7,431 nucleotides of DNA from Kiritimatiellia bacterium (GCA_017521065.1 JAFXEA010000606.1:1-7431); one strand, 5' to 3'; positions 1 through 7,200 are shown, numbered from the stretch's first letter. The notes: a model not told the origin generated them from the sequence alone. Translations and numbers: made by a program.

Positions 1-127
1 CCTCTACGCGACGCATCAGCGCAACCGCGCGGTCATTCTCCTCGTCGTCAAGGAAGAACGCACGGTGCGCAAGCCGGCTGACAAGGTGATAGCACCTGTT
101 CTGCTCGATAACCCTGTTCTTTCTCAT
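1..127 (-). CDS. IS200-like / REP-associated (Y1) transposase, N-terminal part, continues past the left edge
   Basis: Reading from the ATG at 127-125, 42 codons are open to the window edge. The product starts MRKNRVIEQNRCYHLVSRLA and continues with HRAFFLDDEENDRA and LMRRVE. The Y-H-L-V-S-R strand followed by a-H-R-aFFL-D-D-E is the usual N-terminus of Y1 (HUH-type) transposases of the IS200/RAYT kind, single-strand DNA transposases that use one catalytic tyrosine. The HUH histidines and the tyrosine lie beyond the window, so I cannot say whether this copy is active. The ATG is chosen because homology begins there and a TATAAT box lies 6 nt upstream; there is no room for a Shine-Dalgarno site. 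The gene is downstream of the ATPase gene on the same strand. A second, truncated copy lies at 1626-1757. The identification rests on a short N-terminal pattern only. Confidence 0.72.
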   Translation of the reverse strand, partial: MRKNRVIEQNRCYHLVSRLAHRAFFLDDEENDRAVALMRRVE

Positions 128-133
128 GCGGAC

Positions 134-163
134 ATTATACCAAAAACTCGGCTCCGGTATCAA
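134..163 (-). promoter_or_regulatory. Sigma70-type promoter of transposase copy 1
   Basis: On the minus strand TTGATA (163-158) and TATAAT (139-134) are separated by 18 bp. The -10 box is a perfect consensus and the -35 box matches four of six bases of TTGACA. The start codon follows the -10 box after only 6 nt, so the transcript would begin at or next to the ATG and be leaderless. The promoter lies within the element, so each copy carries its own. Confidence 0.7.
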
Positions 164-183
164 TTTTACTGTATCAATAAGCT

Positions 184-217
184 CTGACCCTTCAGTCTCT
201 CTGACCCTTCAGTCTCT
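184..217. repeat. Perfect 17-bp tandem duplication at the element end
   Basis: CTGACCCTTCAGTCTCT occurs at 184-200 and again at 201-217. The first seven bases of the first unit are the terminus of the insertion element (184-190), so the duplication includes element end plus ten bases of flank. The second unit runs into the ATPase stop codon (TAG, 218-216 on the minus strand). Confidence 0.9.
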
Positions 218-1385
218 ATCTACGCCACTTGATGTCGGGAAACGGCTCGTTCGGGGAAAGAGAGCAAAGATATCTGCCGACCGGGACAACAAGAACGTTT
301 CCGTGCATATACTGTACATCGCCCCTGTAGAGCAGTACGGTTCTCGCTTCCGGATAATCTGACGCAAACGATTTAAGCCCCGAAAAATCCTTAGAATCAA
401 GTTTTGCGGCATTCTTGACTTCTATCGCAAGAAAATCCATATCGTCATAGACAACAAAATCAACCTCTTTACCTTCTGCCGTCCGCCAGCAGTACAAACT
501 GTCCCTGCGCTCGGAATAATCAAGATATGCTTTCAAATGCTGGAATACCAGTCCTTCAAGTGCAGCTCCGTCAATCTCCTCCGGTCTGTCAAGAGGGCCT
601 TTCGGCCGCAATGTGCGAAACACGCCTGTGTCAAAGAAATAAAATTTTGCCGTTGTCGCCATTGACCTTTTTGCCCGTTTCAGAAAGACCGGCAAAGTGG
701 ATGCTATCATCAGATCGAACAATATCTTAAGATAGCCGTCGACTGTTGTCCGCCCTACACCGCAATCACGGGCTATTGCACTTGAAACCAGCTGGGATCC
801 ATGTGAAAATGACGCCGACTCCAGAAAACGGGCAAACGGGGAGAGCGTTCTTACAAGCCCCTCCTGTTGTATCTCCTCGCGAAGGTACAGGTCAATATAG
901 GCGGAGAGCACCGTATCCTTCTTTTTGGAACCAAACACAACCGGAAGCATGCCATATTTAAGGGCCTCTTCCAAAGAGAAATCCTCGCCGAGTTCGCTCG
1001 CGATGAAAGGGTGCATCATTTTGCGTACGGCACGACCGGCAAGCAGATCAGCACCGGTTCGCTTAATCTTTCGAGCACTTGATCCTGTCAGTACAAACTG
1101 CAATCCCAAGTGCTCTTCAATAAGCGAATGGACGACACTGAGCACTTCCGGCACCTTCTGCACTTCATCAATCACAAAACACTTTGCCTGGGCATTCCCC
1201 TTCACAATATCCGACAGACTTTCCGGTCGAGACTGAAGAGTTCTGAATACATCCGGTTTCAGCAAATCTACAACAGTAGCATCCCTATAGCAATCCTTCA
1301 GCCAAGTCGATTTGCCGGTCCCGCGTGGCCCAAGAAGGAAAAAGCTTTCACTATATGGCGATATTAATCTGTTAATTTTCTTCAT
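216..1385 (-). CDS. AAA ATPase with DUF4143 domain
   Basis: A 389-residue ATPase of the large prokaryotic 'ATP-binding protein/DUF4143' family. Visible motifs: Walker A GPRGTGKST at residues 19-27, Walker B CFVIDEVQK at 69-77, sensor-1-like VLTGSS at 98-103 and LLAGRA around 114-119. The DUF4143 part follows from about 165, with YLREEI, GAALEGLVFQHL (273-284) and a nuclease-fold-like end, EGKEVDF (304-310) and AIEVKN (320-325), the last resembling the E-x-K of PD-(D/E)xK folds. Length is normal for the family, so the gene looks intact. No firm cellular function is established for this family; ATP binding is clear, DNA cleavage is not. The start at 1385 puts MKKINRLISPY just before the first strand, as in relatives. 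An upstream ATG at 1448 lies inside a palindrome and is unlikely. The gene sits alone between two copies of an insertion element, which suggests an accessory gene. Confidence 0.9.
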   Translation of the reverse strand: MKKINRLISPYSESFFLLGPRGTGKSTWLKDCYRDATVVDLLKPDVFRTLQSRPESLSDIVKGNAQAKCFVIDEVQKVPEVLSVVHSLIEEHLGLQFVLTGSSARKIKRTGADLLAGRAVRKMMHPFIASELGEDFSLEEALKYGMLPVVFGSKKKDTVLSAYIDLYLREEIQQEGLVRTLSPFARFLESASFSHGSQLVSSAIARDCGVGRTTVDGYLKILFDLMIASTLPVFLKRAKRSMATTAKFYFFDTGVFRTLRPKGPLDRPEEIDGAALEGLVFQHLKAYLDYSERRDSLYCWRTAEGKEVDFVVYDDMDFLAIEVKNAAKLDSKDFSGLKSFASDYPEARTVLLYRGDVQYMHGNVLVVPVGRYLCSLSPNEPFPDIKWRR

Positions 1386-1392
1386 GACGCAT

Positions 1393-1422
1393 ATTGTAGC
1401 ACATAGCCCATATCCGAAGCAA
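1393..1422 (-). promoter_or_regulatory. Candidate promoter of the ATPase gene
   Basis: On the minus strand TTGCTT (1422-1417) and TACAAT (1398-1393) are 18 bp apart. The -10 box matches five of six consensus bases; the -35 box is weak. Only 7 nt separate the -10 box from the ATG at 1385, and no Shine-Dalgarno sequence precedes that ATG, so a leaderless transcript is likely if this promoter is used. A strong palindrome begins 2 bp upstream of the -35 box. Confidence 0.5.
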
Positions 1423-1424
1423 CT

Positions 1425-1486
1425 GGAATATGCCATTTGAAATGGCATATTCCGGCGGAATCCGCCATTTAGAATGGCAATTTTCG
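1425..1486. repeat. Two tandem palindromic units, 32-bp period
   Basis: Unit A (1425-1454) contains a perfect dyad with 14-bp arms: GGAATATGCCATTT, a single central G (1439), then its exact reverse complement to 1453. Unit B (1457-1486) matches unit A at 23 of 30 bases and keeps the inner dyad GCCATT-TAG-AATGGC. The junction forms a third small palindrome, GGCGGA-A-TCCGCC (1454-1466), which could pair as an alternative. The array lies directly upstream of the candidate ATPase promoter. It could be a double operator, a pair of RNA hairpins, or a short palindromic repeat of the REP kind. Confidence 0.85.
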
Positions 1487-1549
1487 GCGACGTGAGCAGG
1501 AAGGCTGAAGCGTAAACCTAAATTCGGCAGTTGGGTGGGTTATTTTCAG

Positions 1550-1570
1550 GGGGCAAAAGAGGGGCAAAAG
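1550..1570. repeat. GGGGCAAAAG tandem repeat next to the element end
   Basis: GGGGCAAAAG occurs at 1550-1559 and 1561-1570, separated by one A. The last G of the second unit is also the first base of the left terminal repeat of the insertion-element remnant. The stretch from 1487 to 1549, left of it, shows no gene, hairpin or repeat that I can support. Confidence 0.8.
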
Positions 1571-1607
1571 GGTCAGAGCTTATTGACACAGCTCTATTGA
1601 TACAGTA
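1570..1607 (+). repeat. Left terminal inverted repeat with subterminal hairpin
   Basis: It begins GGGTCAGAGCTTATTGACAC and ends ATTGATACAGTA. Inside it, AGAGCT (1575-1580) and AGCTCT (1590-1595) form a 6-bp stem with a 9-nt loop. Y1 transposases recognise such subterminal hairpins, so this may be the recognition structure of the transposase-distal end. The opposite end lacks the matching arm. Confidence 0.75.
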
Positions 1608-1625
1608 ACTCATGCTAACTTGTAC

Positions 1626-1757
1626 TCATGCCTCTACGCGGCGCATCAGCGCAACCGCGCGGTCCTTCTCCTCGTCGTCAAGGAAGAACGCACGGTGCGC
1701 AAGCCAACTGACAAGGTGATAGCACTTGTTCTGCTCGATACCCCTGTTCTTTCTCAT
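1626..1757 (-). pseudogene. Truncated Y1/RAYT-like transposase, copy 2
   Basis: Reading from the ATG at 1757, 43 codons run to a TGA at 1628-1626. The first 42 residues (MRKNRGIEQNKCYHLVSWLA, then HRAFFLDDEEKDRA, then LMRRVE) match the transposase start at 1-127 with four amino-acid differences. Similarity to the other copy can be followed to 1631, exactly the window edge of copy 1; beyond it the sequence adds one Ala codon and stops. The remaining catalytic part is gone, so the product cannot be a working transposase. R18, in the usual V-S-R strand, is W here, a further sign of decay. The promoter is intact, so a 43-residue peptide could still be made. Confidence 0.78.
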
Positions 1758-1763
1758 GCGGAC

Positions 1764-1793
1764 ATTATACCAAAAACTCGGCTACTGTATCAA
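1764..1793 (-). promoter_or_regulatory. Sigma70-type promoter of transposase copy 2
   Basis: TTGATA (1793-1788), an 18-bp spacer and TATAAT (1769-1764) on the minus strand, then 6 nt to the ATG at 1757. It is identical in boxes and spacing to the promoter of copy 1. As the transposase behind it is truncated, this promoter now points toward the ATPase gene about 370 bp downstream and could contribute to its expression if transcription passes the palindromes at 1425-1486. Confidence 0.7.
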
Positions 1794-1820
1794 TTTTACT
1801 GTATCAATAAGCTCTGACCC
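1783..1820 (-). repeat. Right terminal inverted repeat with two 14-bp iterons
   Basis: Read on the minus strand it begins GGGTCAGAGCTTATTGATAC. On the plus strand TACTGTATCAAT occurs at 1783-1794 and 1797-1808, a 14-bp period. In copy 1 the outer unit is kept but the inner one has diverged (CGG in place of CTG). The -35 box of the transposase promoter lies inside the inner unit, so a protein bound to the end could also control transposase expression. Confidence 0.75.
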
Positions 1821-1857
1821 TCTTCCTCTTCCGTCCCTAGCGCTTGCTTTTGCAGTG

Positions 1858-4257
1858 TCAGAACGCAAACACACGCAATGTCTCAGCAGGGATTGTGATT
1901 ACGGCTTCGCCGCCATTCCATTTGACGTTCTCGCGTGCAACAACTTCCGACGATGGAACTTTTTCGGATTTTTTGAGGCGCAAACGGACTGTCTTAGCTT
2001 CCGTGGCGTTATTGAAAACCGTCACGTAGCATTTCCCGTCAGCACGGCCGAACTGCTCGAGAAACATGTCCTGATCATCAACTGCCATCAACCGGTTGAC
2101 AGGCTGCCATCCGGCTTCGGATATCGCCCTGCATATCGGAATGAACTTCTTGAAAAGCGCACGGTCTCGGTTGTAGAGCTTAGGCGTCTGGAAATAATGA
2201 TATCCGCTCGTCGTCTTGCTGAACACGCTTGGGAAAAGTCCGTATGCGACGGCTCTCATCATGTACTTTTCCATCTTCGCGTTCGAGAACGTGCCGAGAT
2301 CCGTGTTCATCAGATATCCGAACGGTTTGCCGCCGCAAAGCGCCCGGTGGAACAGCATCTGTTCATCGGACGCGGGTTTCCATCCGGCCTTTTTGTTCCA
2401 ATCTATCTCAAAGCCCATCACATCTAGATACGGCGCAAGCCAGCACCAGCGGATCGGCGTGGAATTGCCCATGACCAGACGTCCCTGCGGATGGAGTCTC
2501 TCTGCCAGATTGCGCACATATTCGTAGGATACCATACCCTTGAACACGCCCGGAGCGCAGGTGTCGCGGGAAAAGCAAAGCGGCGTTTTCATCGCGCCGA
2601 AATGCGAACGGTCGAAATCAAGCGCCGCGGTGACATACAGGTCTGCCGAATCGACATATTCACCGTCCAATCCCTTGGGTGGCTGCATTCCGGGGGTATA
2701 CCGCTCGGCGAAACGCTCTTCACCGATCTTGCGGCTGAAGTCGGTTACATCACCGCGGATTCCAGGCGCGGAATTCATGCTCCACACCATGCCGTTGCAC
2801 CAGGGTGTGTCAAGCAGTCTTCCGATAGGCTTGCCACGTTCCGTACGGCACACACTCGTCCACCATGCGAGCGCGGCGGCATCGCCCGCCTTCGCCCGGC
2901 GAACGGCTTCGGCGATGCAATCCTCCATCGACGGCTTCGGCTGTCCCTTCTTGGCTTCGATGCGCATCCACCATGTGCCAGGCTCGGTATAAGCGAATGT
3001 CGTTATGCCGTTGGCGTCATCCCACGCGGTTTCGTTGATATGCTCCTTGATGGCAAACCCGAAATCCTGCCAGCCTTCCACCTTGCTTATCTTTTCGAAA
3101 GCCATCCAGATGCCCTGTTTTTTGATACGCACCTTGAACGCATCAGGAAAGAGCTTCATGTAGGTTTCGTAAGCTCCGCGGAAACCTTCCGCCCCGTCGA
3201 ACGGGAAGCGGCAGAAACGGAAGTTGGCCGACGGAGACTCTTCCGCAAGACCGATGTCGAAAGCGATATAGAGAATGCGCAAGACCGGATTCACCGCAGT
3301 CCGGAAATATGCGGGAGCGGAGGTGTCGAGACCGAGAGCGATCCCGCGTCCGCCGACCGTCACCGCACCGATCGGCCAATGGGAGAGACCGCCGGCTCCG
3401 GCGAGCGAAGTCATCGTATTGCGCTGTTCGGTTTTCACTCCGTCAAGCTTCCTGCTTGCCCGCGGATGGATATGCCACGTGATCTCTCCGTCCGGCAGAG
3501 GAATCGCATACACAAGCGTAACCGCACGGTCGCCGCGTTTCTTCTTCGTCAGTTTCACGTCGAAGAACTGAGCCTCTCCGCGTCTGGTTTCGGTGCAGGT
3601 GAGTTTTATATCCTTCGCGCTGTCCGTTATTCTCGAAAAACCGCTGTGCGCCGCCACATCGCGTATGAGAAAGGCAGGTTCTTTCAAAACACCCTTTACG
3701 CCGATACGGACGGAATCGAAAGAATTCCCCGCGTCGCCCGACAGTTCACACACCTTTACGTTGCGGAAGCGGACTCGTGACGAAGTCTTGCGGAGCATTG
3801 TGTACACAACGATGTACTTTATAGGCTTCGTCGGCTGAATCAGAACGGATCTTTCGTGCCATCCGATCGAAATGAGCCTGTCGAATTTTGCGGTCTGTCC
3901 CCACAGACACGTGTCATCATCATATGTCACATCAACATATATCTGGAAATCCCCACCGTCATCAGTCTTCTCCGGAAACGCCTCCGCCGATATCACCAGC
4001 GGCTTTGCGACCTTTTGGTTATGCTTTACACTCCAGGATGCACCTGCATTGACATTTGGCGCGGCTACGGTATCGACGACGATTTCCTTTTTATCATCAC
4101 TCAACTCATATCCCACACCGTACTTTCGCGCAGCCGACGGCTCCAATAGACGAACATCACCGGAAAGATTCTGCACAGGCACAAAAATCTCATCTTCATC
4201 CGCTAATAGAACTAACGGCAGAAACAATATGACGGCGGAAAACAATCTCAACTTCAT
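1858..4257 (-). CDS. Secreted multidomain protein, probable glycoside hydrolase of unknown family
   Basis: 799 residues. MKLR followed by a hydrophobic run (LFSAVILFLPLVLLA) and DEDE is a clear signal peptide, cut near residue 19, so the protein is exported. Residues about 60-170 look like a jelly-roll carbohydrate-binding type domain and 180-340 like a second beta domain. Residues about 380-690 read as a TIM barrel, with acidic clusters at strand ends: FAYTEPGTWW (E425), GLDGEYVDSADLY (D531, E533, D536), DVMGFEIDW (E617, D619) and YLMNTDLG (D653). The end (about 740-799) is a beta-sandwich typical of glycosidase C-termini. The D-G-x-Y-x-D style recalls clan GH-D and related barrels, but I cannot assign a family or substrate. 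The gene starts 20 bp after the beta-helix gene and is probably co-transcribed with it. No convincing terminator follows; the element remnant begins 37 bp after the stop. Confidence 0.8.
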   Translation of the reverse strand: MKLRLFSAVILFLPLVLLADEDEIFVPVQNLSGDVRLLEPSAARKYGVGYELSDDKKEIVVDTVAAPNVNAGASWSVKHNQKVAKPLVISAEAFPEKTDDGGDFQIYVDVTYDDDTCLWGQTAKFDRLISIGWHERSVLIQPTKPIKYIVVYTMLRKTSSRVRFRNVKVCELSGDAGNSFDSVRIGVKGVLKEPAFLIRDVAAHSGFSRITDSAKDIKLTCTETRRGEAQFFDVKLTKKKRGDRAVTLVYAIPLPDGEITWHIHPRASRKLDGVKTEQRNTMTSLAGAGGLSHWPIGAVTVGGRGIALGLDTSAPAYFRTAVNPVLRILYIAFDIGLAEESPSANFRFCRFPFDGAEGFRGAYETYMKLFPDAFKVRIKKQGIWMAFEKISKVEGWQDFGFAIKEHINETAWDDANGITTFAYTEPGTWWMRIEAKKGQPKPSMEDCIAEAVRRAKAGDAAALAWWTSVCRTERGKPIGRLLDTPWCNGMVWSMNSAPGIRGDVTDFSRKIGEERFAERYTPGMQPPKGLDGEYVDSADLYVTAALDFDRSHFGAMKTPLCFSRDTCAPGVFKGMVSYEYVRNLAERLHPQGRLVMGNSTPIRWCWLAPYLDVMGFEIDWNKKAGWKPASDEQMLFHRALCGGKPFGYLMNTDLGTFSNAKMEKYMMRAVAYGLFPSVFSKTTSGYHYFQTPKLYNRDRALFKKFIPICRAISEAGWQPVNRLMAVDDQDMFLEQFGRADGKCYVTVFNNATEAKTVRLRLKKSEKVPSSEVVARENVKWNGGEAVITIPAETLRVFAF

Positions 4258-4264
4258 CTCAAAA

Positions 4265-4268
4265 TCCT
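4265..4268 (-). promoter_or_regulatory. Shine-Dalgarno site of the 799-residue protein
   Basis: AGGA on the minus strand (in ATAGGATTTTGAG before the ATG) lies 7 nt from the start codon at 4257. It fits inside the 20-bp gap after the upstream stop codon and supports both this start and translation from a shared message. It contrasts with the apparently leaderless starts at 127, 1757 and 1385. Confidence 0.65.
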
Positions 4269-4277
4269 ATCGTTGGT

Positions 4278-7200
4278 TTACCGGATGCTCACAACAGTGC
4301 CCATAATCCGCGAAGCGGACAACAACTCTGCGCAGGCTGTATCACTGCACACAAACGTCAATTCATTCAGAGCGAGCGAATTTACGAATGTCAGCGTCTG
4401 TACCGATTCAGACGCTTCAAATTCCAACGGTTCGCCGTTCACCGTCACAGTCAGCACACCGCCGGTCACACGGAACGAGACCTGTCGCCGAGTCCGCTGC
4501 CCTTCACTTCCGGACCATTGTGCCGACAGCCACTGTCCGGGATTCACCGTCACCGTGCCGGATGCGGATTCAACCACATTGGACGAAACATCCACTACTG
4601 TAAAGCGACGGTTTCTCGCGATATCCGCGGTGTAAATATTTCGCCAATCAGCTTCCAATGCACCGATGTCGCGCCGACCGTTCAGCACCCGGCGCATACC
4701 TGTAAGATCAAAGTCGCCTCCCGCTTCGCCTAACAGTTCAGGAATAGCGGCATCAACAGCGACGTTGGCTCCAATCACCGGACGCAACTCTTCGTCCACC
4801 TCAACTGGCACCGTCGCGGATTTGTAGAAGCAGCTGTCCTTGTCTACCTTGATACTTCCCGATCCTGCCGCAAATACGCAGTTAGACGCCGGAATCGTCA
4901 TGTCTCCGGTATTGCATGTCCCCATCACCAAATTACCGAAGAAACGAGAATTAACCTTATCGGCTGCTGCATGAACAGCATTATTATCCAGAGTCTCGTT
5001 GAAGTTCTTATTATCTGCACCCAACGTACATCCGATGATATCATAATAGCACCAACAAGCTGCTTGACCAGACGTTTCCCCATTACGATTTCCGTCAACT
5101 AAACATCCATAATAGCTGGCATAATAACCAGCTCCACCACCACCAACGGCGCGATTACCTACGATCCGACAACGCACTGCATTAACGAACATCACGCCAG
5201 CACCTTGATAAGCAACGTTATTGGATATGACACAATCCTCAACATAACAGGCTCTACGATAAGGCGAGTCTTCACCTATGACTCCACCTCCCCAATATGC
5301 TCCATAGGAAGAACCGTTTGTGTTAGAATGTCCGTATGTAAGGGTAAACCCTTTCAAGCGAGCCGCCGCAGAATCCGTCGCTTTTAATTTCACGCATCTC
5401 ACCGCACATGGACCAAGTCCGTGAATCGCAGCATCAGTTTCATCTGGACTTCCGACAATGAAAGTATTCTCAGCACCTTCATCACCAACAAGCGTAACGC
5501 CCGCAGGTACCACTACACGGCAACGATTGTCAGTCTTATTCGCATTTACCGACATTTCGCCATCGCAATAGATACCTGCCGCAGCATGAACAGTATCACC
5601 TGCTCTTATACCGTTAAGACTCATTATTTCAACCAGTGTTTTCTTGGCCTTTTCAGGTCTAAAGCCACTGTTTGAATCTGAACCATCCACTGCATTCACA
5701 TACCAATGAGGAGCATACACACCATCGACATAAATAATTCCTCCAGCATCATTCACATCGTCTGCGGTCAATGTTACCGATGTTACATCTTCAAATAAAT
5801 TTGTCACACCATTAATCAGCATACCTATGCATGGACGCAATCCCTTGCCAGACTCTGTAAACGTAAGAGATTTTCCAGAGGAAAGCTCATTAAAGCCTAC
5901 ACTGCCATCAGAAACACCAATCCCTTCCGCTTCGGAATCGACATGAATTCCCTTTACTAGATTCTGGAAACAGCCGGGCATAGGAATCGAATCCGTCACA
6001 CGGATTCGTTCTCCATTCAAGTCCGATGATGCATAAGCGGCATAGTTTGACGCCCATAATCCATATTGCGCCGTACCAGGTTCCGGAAGAACTCCCGCAG
6101 TTATCGCAGGAGAATCCGTCCATATGCGCCAGTCATTTTCATCTGGATTCGCAAATCGCATTTCAGCGACTGCTTGTCCATATGCTGAAACCGAGGCATC
6201 AAATTGCTCGAATACCGACCCCCAATAATAATTATTATTGAAAGCGCCACCCTTTTCATACGCATTGCTGTACTTCCAGGATTTAGCTACTTCCGCATCC
6301 GTTGTATTAAGCCATCCTGCACCATGTCTCGGCACAGAACAATGTACTGAGCGAGTCTGAGCACCAAGCACCGCGCCTTGGCTTACAGAATGTGCACCTG
6401 CTCCCAGTGTACATGACGGATCTATATAGCAGCCCGTAAGGAAATCCATTCGCAAAACGCCACCATATGAACGGCAATCGAAGAAACTGCATCTTGTATG
6501 CAATGTGCAGCAAGATGCGCCACTGCGTATTGCCACACAATTTGTCAGCACGCAATCAAGCGCCTGGAATGAGGCGTGATTCGAACGCAATGTAAATATT
6601 CCTCCCCCAGTATGCATTCCCTTATCTGGAAGTTTATTTTCACTGTTCGGGACACAATCTGTATGGCCATCAGCAAGAGTGAATCCTTGGATCGCAGGTG
6701 AACATTTCATGGTTGCATACTCAACGCCCACACATCTAACAGCATCGCTTCCGCATCCTGGAAACGCAGCAGAAACCGTAGTGCTTGCCGCCTTGCCTAC
6801 AATGCGCGTAACTGCAGCACCTTCGGAACTTTTTAGAAGCACATTTCTATCTGGGATTACAACACGAGTCATGACATTTGAAAAGACAACTCCACCAGCA
6901 TAATCGCCAGGCGCAACCGTCACCACAATATTGTCTGCAACTGCATTCTCCGCTACCTTATCCATCGCATCCTGGATTGTGACGAATGGCTTGGTCGCAG
7001 ATCCATCCGAATCTCCAGAGGCATAGTCACAATCAACCCAATAACGATGTGTCACCTTCTCTTCCTGCAAAGCAAAATGATCAGTAAGGAACGGAGGATG
7101 ACATATGTGCATTGTGCCGTCATACATTGCATAACGATATTGGGAATCACGATAAAAGCCAGAAAGCTTATATCGGAAAAACTCCGGTGCGGACGACTTC

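Larger units (their letters stand above)
1..190 (-). mobile_element. Promoter end of an insertion element, copy 1 (direct repeat of 1631-1820)
   Basis: Positions 1-190 match 1631-1820 at 182 of 190 bases by eye, with no gaps and a constant offset of 1630. The element ends at 190 with GGGTCAGAGC read on the minus strand, the same terminal sequence found at both ends of the second copy. It carries the promoter and start of the transposase. The other end lies outside the window. The terminus is 25 bp from the stop codon of the ATPase gene. Confidence 0.85.
1570..1820 (-). mobile_element. Internally deleted insertion element (MITE-like), copy 2
   Basis: A 251-bp element bounded by imperfect terminal inverted repeats, 1570-1607 on the plus strand and 1820-1783 on the minus strand, identical at 33 of 38 bases. 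The outermost 20 bases differ at one position only. Between them are the transposase promoter, a truncated transposase start (1626-1757) and about 18 bp of spacer. Nearly all of the transposase is missing while both ends remain, the structure expected of a non-autonomous derivative that could be moved in trans by a full copy. No clear target-site duplication is visible (left flank AGGGGCAAAA, right flank TCTTCCTCTT), which fits a Y1-type enzyme but not a classical TIR transposon. Confidence 0.75.

Noticed and set aside
1386..1448. Upstream ATG that would lengthen the ATPase by 21 residues
   Set aside because: It lies inside the perfect palindrome and the extension (MPFQMAYSSCFGYGLCATICV) would cover the candidate promoter. 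Family members start close to the MKKINRLISPY segment.
1464..1486. Hairpin GCCATT-TAG-AATGGC followed by AATTTT as a plus-strand terminator
   Set aside because: The stem is only 6 bp, the T-run is short, and no plus-strand gene needs a terminator here. It is better explained as the second unit of the palindrome array.
1425..1486. CRISPR-like array
   Set aside because: There are only two palindromic units with a 2-bp gap, no unique spacers and no cas genes.
1560..1830. Target-site duplication around the short element
   Set aside because: The flanks AGGGGCAAAA and TCTTCCTCTT share no direct repeat.
1726..2427. A 233-codon open frame on the plus strand, overlapping the element end
   Set aside because: It runs antisense to the transposase start and then to the secreted-protein C-terminus, with no ribosome-binding site or recognisable domain.
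2491..3780. A 429-codon open frame on the plus strand
   Set aside because: It lies wholly antisense to the secreted-protein gene. The product is rich in Arg, His and Ser and resembles no family, as expected for the opposite strand of a GC-rich gene, while the minus strand has a signal peptide and coherent domains.
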